Under the pieces are notes generated by a model that had not been told where the DNA came from, did not search any database, and worked only from the letters and a program-made list of their open reading frames with translations. Both the position numbers and the translations under genes were made by a program. A stretch of 43,079 nt of DNA, from contig CAIOHT010000025.1 in NCBI GenBank assembly GCA_903858185.1, forward strand, positions 1-43,079. The letters run 5' to 3'. This document shows, piece by piece, positions 26,247 through 33,563 of this stretch. This DNA is from an uncultured Caulobacterales bacterium (lineage in GTDB: Bacteria > Pseudomonadota > Alphaproteobacteria > Caulobacterales > Caulobacteraceae). Within the stretch, counting starts at the first letter, position 1; each line of letters begins with the position of its first letter.

Positions 26247-26437
26247 CAGGGAAGATACAGGGAAAACGCCCAAATCGCGCTCATTCCGGGTTTCGACGGA
26301 CTCGCGCTATCGCAACTGCGGCAAGGGATTGCGCCAACCCCCGCCGCAGATTTCCCGCATCAGGAACAGGGAATTATTTCGGCCTGAACAGGGAAAAAAC
26401 GCCGCGGATCAGGGACCCGCGACGCCGTATCAGGGAA
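26247..26437 (+). repeat. Phased CAGGGA(A) repeats at the recombinase end
   Basis: CAGGGAA occurs at 26247, 26258, 26367, 26389 and 26431, and CAGGGAC at 26410; shorter CAGGAA copies are at 26361 and 26441. The last four full copies are 22, 21 and 21 bases apart, two helical turns each, and the first two are 11 apart, one turn. Intervening bases are not conserved, so this is a set of phased short sites rather than a tandem repeat. They lie just beyond the 3' end of the recombinase gene. Confidence 0.7.
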
Positions 26438-26454
26438 TAACAGGAAGACTGGTT

Positions 26455-28101
26455 TCAGCCGCGGAAGAGCGCGCGCTGAGCATCCCAGGCCAAGGGCAAA
26501 TCGCGGGTCATGATGGCCTGCAGGTTCATGGCCGCCGGCTGGCGTCCCTCGAGGATGGCGCGCTTCAGATCAGGCGCCAGGAACGCCACCCGCAGCAGCC
26601 GGCTGGCATAGTATGCGTTCAGGCCCTCGGCCGTGGCGATCGAGCCGACACTGACGGCTTCGCCCGAGAGCAGTTGCCGCTTCCAGGCTTCGGCCCGAAC
26701 CAGCGCGGAGCTGAGAGCCGCATCGACGCCGCCGTGTTGCAACGCTGTTGCACCGTCTGGTCCCACCGCGACGCTGGCGCCGCCGCGACGGACCAGCCAG
26801 ACGGGGATCTTCAGGATCAAAGCCTCATCAATCAGTTGGAGGTCGTCATCGACCGGCAAGCGCTCTCGCGCCCAGTCCAGGCCGCCGACCGCTTCGGCGC
26901 TCGAGGCGTTCAAGGTCAACGTCAGACCTTCGGGCGCAATCTCCACACGCTGGATCGAAGGCCGAAGATCGGTCCAGTCCGGTTGCGCATCGCCGGCTCC
27001 GGTTCGTCCCAAGCGCCGCAATCGATCGAAGATCAGGTCCTCAATCACCGGAGCCGGAACGCGCGGACAGGCTCCGGCTTTCTCGGGCGCGCCTGACTGG
27101 ATGGCGCGGGAGACATAGTAGCGGTAGGTGGCGCCGTTTCGGCGGGGACAACTGACTGGCGACATCAGATGGCCGGCGGTGTCGAAGATCAGGCCGGTCA
27201 GCGGCGCGCCTTTGTGCGCGCGCCTGACATGGGCAGGCGTCGGGGTGCGCGGCTTGTGAGCGGTCTCGTCCAGCCTGGCCTGGACCGCGTCGAAGAGTTC
27301 GCGATCGACGATGGCGGCATGCTGGCCGGGATAGCTGACATCCTTGTGCGGCACCTCGCCCAGGTAGAGGCGATTGCGCAGGAGATGGAACAGGGCGCCG
27401 CGGTTGAACGGGACGCCGCCACGCATCGAGCCGCCTTTCGATGTCCACTGTTTGGAGAGGACGCCGGCGTCCTCCAGTTCCCGGCGCAGCGCATGCACTG
27501 ACCCGAGCTCGAGGTAGCGGCGGAAGATCATCCGCACGGTCTCCGCCTCATGCGGCTCGATGGTCAGGGTCCGGCCGTTAGGCAGATAGCCCAGCGCAAG
27601 GTTGCCGCCCATCCACATACCGAGCTTCTTGCTGGCGGTGATCTTGTCGCGGATGCGCTCGCCGGTGACCTCCCGTTCGAACTGGGCGAACGAGAGCAGC
27701 ACGTTCAGGGTCAGGCGGCCCATCGAGGAGGTGGTGTTGAACGCCTGGGTCACACTGACGAAGCTGGCGCCGGACCGGTCGAGCACATCGACGATGCGGG
27801 AGAAGTCGGTGAGCGACCGGGTCAGGCGATCGACCTTGTAGACGATCACGACGTCGATCTTGCCGGCGTCGATCTCCTTGAGAAGCTGCTTCAACGCGGG
27901 CCGGTCCATGGTCCCGCCGCTGAAGCCCCCGTCGTCATAGATTTCCGGGAGGAGGGTCCAGCCCTCGCCGGCCTGCGAGAGAACGTAGGCAGCGCACGCG
28001 TCGCGCTGGGCGTGGAGGGAGTTGTAGTCCTGGTCCAGGCCCTCTTCGCTGCTCTTGCGGGTGTAGATGGCGCAGCGGATGGCCTTGCTCTTCTCCTTCA
28101 T
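26455..28101 (-). CDS. Large serine recombinase
   Basis: A 548-residue site-specific recombinase. The resolvase catalytic domain opens CAIYTRKSSEEGLDQDYNS (nucleophilic Ser17), with VVIVYKVDRLTRSLTDF and SFAQFEREVTGERIRDKI containing the conserved arginines. The Recombinase domain follows (GYLPNGRTLTIEPHEAETV to LFHLLRNRLYLGEV), then a weak zinc-ribbon region (PVSCPRRNGATYRYYVS ... ACPRVPAPVIEDLI). The ribbon cysteines look incomplete compared with phage integrases. The start overlaps the DUF2924 stop (ATGA). Likely catalyses insertion or excision of this element; the phased repeats at its 3' end are candidate sites. Confidence 0.92.
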   Translation of the reverse strand: MKEKSKAIRCAIYTRKSSEEGLDQDYNSLHAQRDACAAYVLSQAGEGWTLLPEIYDDGGFSGGTMDRPALKQLLKEIDAGKIDVVIVYKVDRLTRSLTDFSRIVDVLDRSGASFVSVTQAFNTTSSMGRLTLNVLLSFAQFEREVTGERIRDKITASKKLGMWMGGNLALGYLPNGRTLTIEPHEAETVRMIFRRYLELGSVHALRRELEDAGVLSKQWTSKGGSMRGGVPFNRGALFHLLRNRLYLGEVPHKDVSYPGQHAAIVDRELFDAVQARLDETAHKPRTPTPAHVRRAHKGAPLTGLIFDTAGHLMSPVSCPRRNGATYRYYVSRAIQSGAPEKAGACPRVPAPVIEDLIFDRLRRLGRTGAGDAQPDWTDLRPSIQRVEIAPEGLTLTLNASSAEAVGGLDWARERLPVDDDLQLIDEALILKIPVWLVRRGGASVAVGPDGATALQHGGVDAALSSALVRAEAWKRQLLSGEAVSVGSIATAEGLNAYYASRLLRVAFLAPDLKRAILEGRQPAAMNLQAIMTRDLPLAWDAQRALFRG

Positions 28102-28526
28102 CGGACGGCCTCCTCACGAAGGCCGAAAAACCGCGGACCGTTCCAGCGCACGCCTGTGATCTCGCGGGCGATCTTGGACAGGCTGGCGTGCTTCTCCCCG
28201 TTCCAGACGTAGCCGCCCTGGACCACCTCCACCCGATACCGCTGGCCCTGCCAGTCGCGGGTCAGGGTCGAGCCGGTCTTGTAACTGGCGGTCGCGACCT
28301 TGGGCTTGCGCCCCGCCTTGTGGCGCGCCACCAGCTTGCCCAGCTGCCTGTCCAGATCTGTGTCCCGTGACAGAGTGCTCAGTTGCAGTTCTTCGGCGAG
28401 GGCGCGCCGCAGAATGTCCGGCGCGCGAACCGGGGGCGGCTCGCCGAGCCGCTCCCGCCAGATGGCCCGCAGGCCATCCACGCCCAGGCCCTCGATCTGG
28501 TCGAGAAGTTCCTGGAGTTCCGACAT
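28098..28526 (-). CDS. DUF2924 domain protein
   Basis: A 142-residue basic protein. ELQELLDQIEGLGVDGLRAIWRERLG and PDILRRALAEELQ at the N-terminus, then GSTLTRDWQGQRYRVEVVQGGYVWNGEKHASLSKIAREITGVRWNGPRFFGL, match DUF2924. The C-terminal half resembles a small DNA-binding RAMA-like fold. The family is nearly always encoded beside this type of serine recombinase, so an accessory role in recombination or its regulation is the best inference. Overlaps both neighbours (4 nt and 1 nt). Confidence 0.85.
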   Translation of the reverse strand: MSELQELLDQIEGLGVDGLRAIWRERLGEPPPVRAPDILRRALAEELQLSTLSRDTDLDRQLGKLVARHKAGRKPKVATASYKTGSTLTRDWQGQRYRVEVVQGGYVWNGEKHASLSKIAREITGVRWNGPRFFGLREEAVR

Positions 28527-28777
28527 CAGGCGGCGGCCTGTTCTTCGATACGCCAGGTCCGTAGGCCATCGACCTTCTCGCTGATGATCTGGTGGCCCTT
28601 CTTGCGCAGCGACCCGGCGAGCGCGCCGCGCACGGAATGGGCCTGCCAGCCGGTCGCGGTCATCATGGTCGCCAGGTCGACGCCGCCCGGTTGGTTGAGC
28701 AGGGTCACCAGTTGGTCGAGCTTGCTCGGCGCCTTGGTGGCCCCAGTCTGCGCGTCCGTCTTCTTGGTCTTGGTCAT
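28526..28777 (-). CDS. DUF3489 domain protein
   Basis: An 83-residue protein. A Lys/Thr/Ala-rich N-terminal arm precedes a winged-helix-like core: SKLDQLVTLLNQPGGVDLATMMTATGWQAHSVRGALAG, then LRKKGHQIISEK and WRIEE. This is DUF3489. The helix-turn-helix look suggests DNA binding, perhaps as the element's regulator. It is first in the recombinase operon and its leader carries two strong hairpins. Confidence 0.85.
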   Translation of the reverse strand: MTKTKKTDAQTGATKAPSKLDQLVTLLNQPGGVDLATMMTATGWQAHSVRGALAGSLRKKGHQIISEKVDGLRTWRIEEQAAA

Positions 28778-28800
28778 GGGATGTCCCTCGTCTTGGCTGG

Positions 28801-28848
28801 GGACGCGGTGTTCCGCGTCCTACCGAGACGAGCCCGGCAGGGCCGGGC
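28801..28848 (-). promoter_or_regulatory. Twin hairpins in the DUF3489 leader
   Basis: GGACGCG-gtgttc-CGCGTCC (28801-28820) and GCCCGGC-agg-GCCGGGC (28832-28848) are both perfect 7-bp stems, 11 bases apart. They are 24 bases or more upstream of the DUF3489 start codon. They could act as attenuator-like RNA structures, protein sites or DNA hairpins. Confidence 0.45.
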
Positions 28849-29005
28849 GGGGACGAGATGACTACCGCTTGCTGTGCGCAGCTAGTCGAGTGGATTGTTC
28901 AGGGGGGCGCGGATTTCTGCACAGCGCCCTCTTGTGCAGGCGACCCACCCCTCCCAACTCAGCGCTGTTAGAACTCGGCTAGGCCGTCGGTCGCGGACCA
29001 GGGTG

Positions 29006-29077
29006 GGACCTCCAGGGTCCAGTTGGAATGAGTGTTCAGGGCGCAATGCCCTCGTTGAGGACCTTCAGGTCCAGTTG
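29006..29077 (+). repeat. Palindromic direct repeat upstream of the methyltransferase
   Basis: GGACCTCCAGGGTCCAGTTG (29006-29025) and GGACCTTCAGGTCCAGTTG (29059-29077) are near-identical, and each contains GGACC...GGTCC. Their starts are 53 bases apart, about five helical turns. The second ends 68 bases before the methyltransferase start. The arrangement suits an operator bound by the ParB-like or DUF3489 protein. Confidence 0.55.
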
Positions 29078-29145
29078 ATCAGCTGATGACTGCCGGGATC
29101 AGCGCCGGCGCTCACTCCACCATTTCAACTCTCATGGAGGCCACG

Positions 29146-30555
29146 ATGAGCCCCACTATGACGACTGCTGCGCGCGACGCAGCCGGGTCGGCAGACATCC
29201 TTGGTCTGTCGATCACCTATCACCCGATCCACACTCTCGTTGCCCTGGGCCGCAAGACGCGGTCTCACACCAAGGATCAAATCCAGAAGCTCGCCACCAG
29301 CATCCAGACCTTCGGCTTCAATGTCCCGGTCCTGATCGATGAGGAGGGCAAGGTCCTGGCCGGCAACGCCCGGGTCGAGGCCGCTCGCCTGATCGGCCTG
29401 CCCGAAGTCCCGTGCGTTCAGTTGGCGCATATGACGGAGGCCCAGAAGCGGGCGTTCGTCATTGCAGCCAACCGTATCGCCGAGGAGTCGAGCTGGGACC
29501 GGGAAGCGCTGAAGATCGAGTTCGAGGAACTGGCGGCCCTCGATCTGGGGTTCAGCCTCGAGGTCACCGGCTTCACCGAACCGCAGATCGACGCCATCGT
29601 TCTGGGCGGCGAAGGCGGCGGCGAGAAAGGCGACGCCATCCCGACCGTCAGCGGCGCCCCGGCAAGCCAGCTTGGCGACCTGTGGCTGCTGGGTGACCAC
29701 CGCCTGCTCTGCGCGGACGCCACCGATCCGGCCTCGCTCAAGACCCTGCTGGGCGACGAACAGGCCCGGACCGTATTCACGGACGCCCCCTACAATTTAG
29801 AAATTGCTGGCCAGGTTACCAGCGGTGGCAAGCACGGCGAGTTCGTGATGGCGTCCGGCGAGATGTCGGACGCTGAGTTCACCGCCTTCCTGATCAAGGT
29901 GGCCATCCAGATCGAGGCGGCGCTGATCCCCGGGGGCCTCGCCTTCTTCTGCATGGACCATCGCCATATCCGGCACACGCTGGATGGCGCCGACGCCGCC
30001 AGGCTGCAGTTCCTCAACCTCATTGTCTGGGACAAGACCGCCGGCGGCATGGGTTCCATGTACCGAAGCCGCCATGAGCTGATTTTCCTGTTCAAGAAGA
30101 CCGGCGGCAGCCACGTCAACCGGGTCGAGCTGGGCAAGAACGGTCGCAACCGCTCCAACGTTTGGGCCTACGCAGGAGTAAATGGGTTCGGTGCCGCCAA
30201 AGCGAAAGCCCGCGAGCTGCATCCGACTGTAAAGCCTCTGGCGCTGGTGCGGGACGCGATCCTCGACAGCACCGAGCGGGGTGATGTCGTGGTGGACCTC
30301 TTTAACGGCAGCGGCACCACCCTGATCGCCGCCGAGCAGAGCGGACGCCGCGGCCGGGCCACCGAGCTCGACCCGCAGTACGTCGATGTCGGGATTATCC
30401 GCTGGGAGGACTTCACCGGCCGCGAAGCAACCCTGGCCGCCACCGGCCAGACGTTCGCCCAGGTTCGGGCCGAACGGGCTGCCCTCAAGGTAGTGGCCGA
30501 ACCGGCCATCGCCACTCCACCCACGGCGCGCGTGCGCGTCCGGGTCACCACGTGA
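29146..30555 (+). CDS. ParB-domain DNA methyltransferase (beta class)
   Basis: A 469-residue fusion. ATG 29146 was chosen because GGAGG lies five bases upstream; earlier in-frame starts lack one. Residues 20-155 are a ParB/Spo0J N-terminal-like domain (KLATSIQTFGFNVPVLIDEEG, LAGNARVEAARLIGL, NRIAEESSWDREAL). Residues 175-425 are an N4/N6 amino-methyltransferase: VFTDAPYN (motif IV, residues 211-217, with Ala replacing the usual first Pro) precedes DLFNGSGTTLIAAE (motif I, 384-397), the beta order. No restriction enzyme is adjacent, so it is probably a solitary element-borne methylase. Target sequence unknown. Confidence 0.9.
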   Translation: MSPTMTTAARDAAGSADILGLSITYHPIHTLVALGRKTRSHTKDQIQKLATSIQTFGFNVPVLIDEEGKVLAGNARVEAARLIGLPEVPCVQLAHMTEAQKRAFVIAANRIAEESSWDREALKIEFEELAALDLGFSLEVTGFTEPQIDAIVLGGEGGGEKGDAIPTVSGAPASQLGDLWLLGDHRLLCADATDPASLKTLLGDEQARTVFTDAPYNLEIAGQVTSGGKHGEFVMASGEMSDAEFTAFLIKVAIQIEAALIPGGLAFFCMDHRHIRHTLDGADAARLQFLNLIVWDKTAGGMGSMYRSRHELIFLFKKTGGSHVNRVELGKNGRNRSNVWAYAGVNGFGAAKAKARELHPTVKPLALVRDAILDSTERGDVVVDLFNGSGTTLIAAEQSGRRGRATELDPQYVDVGIIRWEDFTGREATLAATGQTFAQVRAERAALKVVAEPAIATPPTARVRVRVTT

Positions 30556-30566
30556 TGGAGGCGATC

Positions 30567-30974
30567 ATGACCGACACACCCGAAGACTATGCAGTCGGCT
30601 ACGGCAAACCGCCCGCCGCAAGCCAGTTCAAACCCGGCAGGTCCGGCAACCCCAAGGGAAGACCCAGGGGATCGCGCAACATCGCCCTGATGGTCGAGGA
30701 GGAACTCGACAGGAAAATCGAGGTGACCATCGACGGGACCCGTAAGCGGATCTCCAAGGGCAAGGTCGTGGCCCGGCGGGTTGTCGATGGCGCGGTGAAG
30801 GGAGAGCCCAAGGCCATCGCCACGGTGATGACCATCCAGTCGGGCCAGAACGGGCGCGGCGGAGGGCGAGCAAAGGATGCCGACATTCCACTTCGGGAGG
30901 CCACCCCGGAGCAGGATGAAGCCATTCTCGCCGCCTACATGGAGCGGTTCAAACCGACGGGGGTAGCCCAATGA
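30567..30974 (+). CDS. DUF5681 protein, possible small terminase
   Basis: A 135-residue basic protein. ATG 30567 follows GGAGG by five bases; GTG and ATG codons just upstream are less well placed. The hallmark QFKPGRSGNPKGRPRGSRN lies near residue 22 and defines DUF5681. VEVTIDGTRKRISK-type sequence and an acidic C-terminus complete it. Its stop overlaps the terminase start by 4 nt. By position (immediately before the large terminase) and its basic N-terminus it could be the small terminase/DNA-recognition subunit; this is inference. Confidence 0.85.
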   Translation: MTDTPEDYAVGYGKPPAASQFKPGRSGNPKGRPRGSRNIALMVEEELDRKIEVTIDGTRKRISKGKVVARRVVDGAVKGEPKAIATVMTIQSGQNGRGGGRAKDADIPLREATPEQDEAILAAYMERFKPTGVAQ

Positions 30975-32449
30975 CCGTTGCACCTCCCGGGATTCACCTG
31001 ACCGCCGATGCGCTCTGCCGGCTGGACTTCCAGGCCTTCGTCGAGCGGGTGTTCCACCTGCTTGATCCGGGCAAGCCGCTGGAGCGGGCGTACTATCTGG
31101 ACGCCATGTGCTTCCAGCTACAGCGGTTGGCGCATGGCGAGATTCGGCGGCTGATCATCACGGTGCCGCCCCGACACCTGAAGTCCATCACCACCGCCGT
31201 GGCCTTCCCGGCCTGGCTGATGGGCCACAAGCCAGGGGCCAGGATCATCTGCGCCAGCTACGGACAGGACCTGGCCCTGACCCATGCTCGTAACTTCAGG
31301 AAGGTCATCCGCTCGGGCGACTATGCCGGCGTGTTCCCCGGAACGGCCGGTTCGTTCATCCGCGACGCGGAGGCCCAACCGACCACGGCGCAAGGTGGGT
31401 TCCGGCTGGCGGTCTCCATGGGCGGCACGCTGACCGGTCTTGGGGCCGACCTCTTGATCGTCGACGACCTGATGAAGGCCTCGGACGCCCACTCCCCCGC
31501 CGAACGTCTGAAGGTCCAGCGCTGGTTCGAGGAGACCATGGTCAGCCGACTGGACGACAAATCCGATGGCAAGATCGTGGTCATCCAGCAGCGGCTGCAT
31601 GAGGACGACCTGGTCGGCTTTCTGCTGGAGAAGGGCGGGTTCGTCCATCTGAACCTGCCGGCCATAGCCGAGCAGCCGATGGTGCACCCGCTCACCTTTG
31701 GTCGCACGTACAGCCGGCCCGTCGGCGACATCCTCAACCCCGGTCGGGAAAGCGCCGAGGTGCTGGAACAGCTTCGGGGCGAAATGGGCAGCCGGGCGTT
31801 CGCGGCGCAGTACCAGCAGAACCCGACTCCGTCGGACAGCGAGCTGATCCGGTGGGAGAAGATCCAGACCTATGACGAGGCGCCGCCCCGAGAGCGGATG
31901 CAGTGTGTCGTCCAGAGCTGGGATACAGCCCTGGCTGACCATCCGCGCGCTGACTACTCGGTCGGGACCACGTGGGGCTACTATGACCGCTTCTGGCATT
32001 TGCTCGATGTGGTGCGGGTCCGTCTTCCCTACCCCGAGCTCCTGGCCAAGGTCCGCTTCGAACGGAATCGCTGGCGGGCCGACGCCATCATTGTCGAGAA
32101 AACCGGCACCGGCGTTGTGCTGCTCCATGACCTTGCCGGGGACATGCGTTGTCTCTCCGACCGAGAACACCACGCTCCGTGGTGCTCGCGCTTTGGCGCC
32201 GTCCCCAGGATCAGCAAGGAGGAACGGCTAGCGGCCCAGGTGGAGCGTCTATACGCCGGCAAGGCCAGGTTCCCGGTCGAGGCGCCCTGGCTGGAGGAGT
32301 TCCGGCGGGAGTTGGTGACGTTCCCCGGCAGCAAGTACGACGACCAGGTCGACAGCGTTAGCCAGTTCCTCGAATGGGCCAGTGACAACAGGGGGCGGAC
32401 GATGCTCACGCGGGACGAGCGACCCAACCTTGGGCCGCGTCCGCGTTAG
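30971..32449 (+). CDS. Phage terminase large subunit
   Basis: A 492-residue DNA-packaging ATPase/nuclease. The ATPase domain has TVPPRHLKS (Walker A variant, residues 64-72) and ADLLIVDDLMKA (Walker B, Asp165/Asp166), and VVIQQRLHEDDLVG as coupling motif. The RNase H-like nuclease domain has VVQSWDTALADHPRADYSVGT and KYDDQVDSVSQFLEW, with the acidic residues expected for metal binding. Length is normal and the frame is intact, so it seems functional. No portal, protease or capsid gene follows within the window. A strong hairpin follows 15 bases after the stop. Confidence 0.93.
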   Translation: MTVAPPGIHLTADALCRLDFQAFVERVFHLLDPGKPLERAYYLDAMCFQLQRLAHGEIRRLIITVPPRHLKSITTAVAFPAWLMGHKPGARIICASYGQDLALTHARNFRKVIRSGDYAGVFPGTAGSFIRDAEAQPTTAQGGFRLAVSMGGTLTGLGADLLIVDDLMKASDAHSPAERLKVQRWFEETMVSRLDDKSDGKIVVIQQRLHEDDLVGFLLEKGGFVHLNLPAIAEQPMVHPLTFGRTYSRPVGDILNPGRESAEVLEQLRGEMGSRAFAAQYQQNPTPSDSELIRWEKIQTYDEAPPRERMQCVVQSWDTALADHPRADYSVGTTWGYYDRFWHLLDVVRVRLPYPELLAKVRFERNRWRADAIIVEKTGTGVVLLHDLAGDMRCLSDREHHAPWCSRFGAVPRISKEERLAAQVERLYAGKARFPVEAPWLEEFRRELVTFPGSKYDDQVDSVSQFLEWASDNRGRTMLTRDERPNLGPRPR

Positions 32450-32457
32450 TCGGACCG

Positions 32458-32661
32458 CTACTTTGGTGCGGTGGAACGCTGATCCACCGCACCGTCAGCA
32501 TACCAACCAGCCGCCGCCAGGGTCTCGATCGCCTCTCCAAGGGCAATTAGGGCCCTGGCGTTCCGCCCTAAACTCGGGACAGGGGCGTACAGATTGCTGT
32601 GTGCCGAAAGGTCCGACTTGCGGCAAGCGCAGACCTTGGGGTCTGGCCTGGAAGCAGACAT
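32458..32661 (-). CDS. Small hypothetical protein
   Basis: A 67-residue open frame, convergent with the terminase. MSASRPDPKVCACRKSDLSA leads to a helical core NARALIALGEAIETLAAAGW. No family is recognised and no strong ribosome binding site precedes ATG 32661. Residue composition in the C-terminal half looks coding rather than random. The terminator-like hairpin lies in its last codons. Confidence 0.4.
   Translation of the reverse strand: MSASRPDPKVCACRKSDLSAHSNLYAPVPSLGRNARALIALGEAIETLAAAGWYADGAVDQRSTAPK
32465..32493. terminator. Terminator-like hairpin after the terminase gene
   Basis: A perfect 10-bp stem GGTGCGGTGG/CCACCGCACC with a 9-nt loop, beginning 16 bases past the terminase stop. 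No T-run follows. It overlaps the 3' end of the small convergent frame. Confidence 0.55.
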
Positions 32662-32687
32662 GGGCCGCCATCCACCAATGATCCTGC

Positions 32688-32915
32688 TCAGCGCTGCGGA
32701 AGGTGCCTCACATCAAGGCTCTTTCCGCTCAGGCGCCCTGAGCGCGTCTCGCCGCCGACCGTAGGTCCGCCGGATGTGCCCTCGTTGCCGTGCCCCGGCT
32801 CGTCAGCGCCGAACATGATCTCCATCGGCACGTCCGCCTCGTCGGCTATCGCCTGCACGTAGGCCAAGAGCCGCGAAAATGGACCACTCATGTTGAACGC
32901 CGCATCGTCGACCAA
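32688..32915 (-). CDS. Small hypothetical protein
   Basis: A 75-residue frame starting at TTG 32915 with AGGAG five bases upstream; ATG 32891 is an alternative. The peptide MSGPFSRLLAYVQAIADEAD followed by VPMEIMFGADEPGHG looks like real protein, and the Gly/Thr-rich tail is disordered. It begins seven bases after the stop of the frameshifted membrane gene, so it may be in the same operon. No family recognised; a fragment of a phage portal-like protein was considered but cannot be supported. Confidence 0.45.
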   Translation of the reverse strand: MVDDAAFNMSGPFSRLLAYVQAIADEADVPMEIMFGADEPGHGNEGTSGGPTVGGETRSGRLSGKSLDVRHLPQR

Positions 32916-32921
32916 TTTCTC

Positions 32922-33436
32922 CTACTGATGGCGACCGATGATCTCGCGCGACGGCGGGCGGAGCCCGTGCATGAAGCCGACGAGATGCATGAGTACGAGC
33001 GGATCGCTGATGCGCTCTCGCAGAGCCGCCAGCGCTTCGTGGTGCTCGGTCGCGACGTCCACCCACTTCCGGAATAGGTCGCCGTACATTCCTGGCGGTA
33101 GGTCCGGCGATGGATGTCCGTGTGTGTGTGCTGTAGCCACCTGTAGGCGAAACCGGCCAGTGTGGCGGCGGCCAGGGCAGCCTCTATGCACTCCCTTTTT
33201 CGAAGCATCTCGCTGTAGTCGAACTGCTCGCGCTGCCGCCGGGCGCTGCCCTGGTCGATGACGATAGCGGCAATGATCGCGACGACCGATCCCAGCGCCT
33301 GCACCCACGCCGCCGTCACCTGTCCGAACCAGCCAAGTGGATCATGCTGCACGGCCCCGCCAACCAGGGCGACACCGCCCATGAGGGCGGCGGCGGCGAG
33401 CAGTGGCCAGTGGGGCGACCGTCTCTGAGATTTCAT
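32922..33436 (-). pseudogene. Two-helix membrane protein gene, frameshifted at a CA repeat
   Basis: The N-terminal part (ATG 33436) has two hydrophobic segments, PLLAAAALMGGVALVGGAV and TAAWVQALGSVVAIIAAIV, then a soluble helix ending AYRWLQH. At a run of five CA units (about 33121-33130 on the plus strand) the frame becomes Ser/Arg-rich nonsense running to 32888. Removing one CA unit joins it to a well-formed tail (DLPPGMYGDLFRKWVDVATE, ALRERISDPLVLMHLVGFMH) that ends at TAG 32922-32924. So the intact protein would be about 170 residues. The family is unknown. Pseudogene, slippage-regulated gene and sequencing error all remain possible. Confidence 0.65.
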
Positions 33437-33563
33437 CACGATCTAAGCCGCGCCTATTCTGGCCAAGCGTCCGTGTTCGACCAGTCGTACCATCGGTCCC
33501 GCTGCGCCCAGATTTGCGGTCGCCGTTGCTGGCTGGTTTGTTGGTAGTGGCGAAGGTCTTCGA

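Larger units (their letters stand above)
26049..26454. other. Gene-free stretch between tRNA-Ser and the recombinase
   Basis: About 400 bases with no convincing gene. It holds an 8-bp hairpin, a smaller GGCCC/GGGCC hairpin (26159-26173) and a set of CAGGGA repeats. No second copy of the tRNA 3' end is seen in the window, so a tRNA-derived attachment pair is not demonstrated. Confidence 0.7.
28778..29145. other. Divergent control region of the element
   Basis: This stretch separates the two operons. It contains no convincing gene. It holds two hairpins near the DUF3489 side, a GGGC/GCCC hairpin around 29038-29052, a palindromic direct repeat and ATCAGCTGAT (29078-29087). It most likely contains both operon promoters. 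Confidence 0.65.
26247..32493. mobile_element. Serine-recombinase element carrying terminase but no capsid genes
   Basis: Two back-to-back operons: recombinase-DUF2924-DUF3489 on the minus strand and ParB/methyltransferase-DUF5681-terminase on the plus strand, with phased repeats on the left and a terminator hairpin on the right. It is next to tRNA-Ser. True ends are not determined; the stated limits are the outermost features I can tie to it. It may be a decayed prophage, a phage satellite or an independent element. Confidence 0.6.

Noticed and set aside
26247..26437. CRISPR array
   Set aside because: The repeated unit is only 6-7 bases, spacing is partly irregular and there are no cas genes.
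32688..32915. Fragment of a phage portal protein
   Set aside because: A faint resemblance only, on the strand opposite to the terminase; not enough residues to support it.
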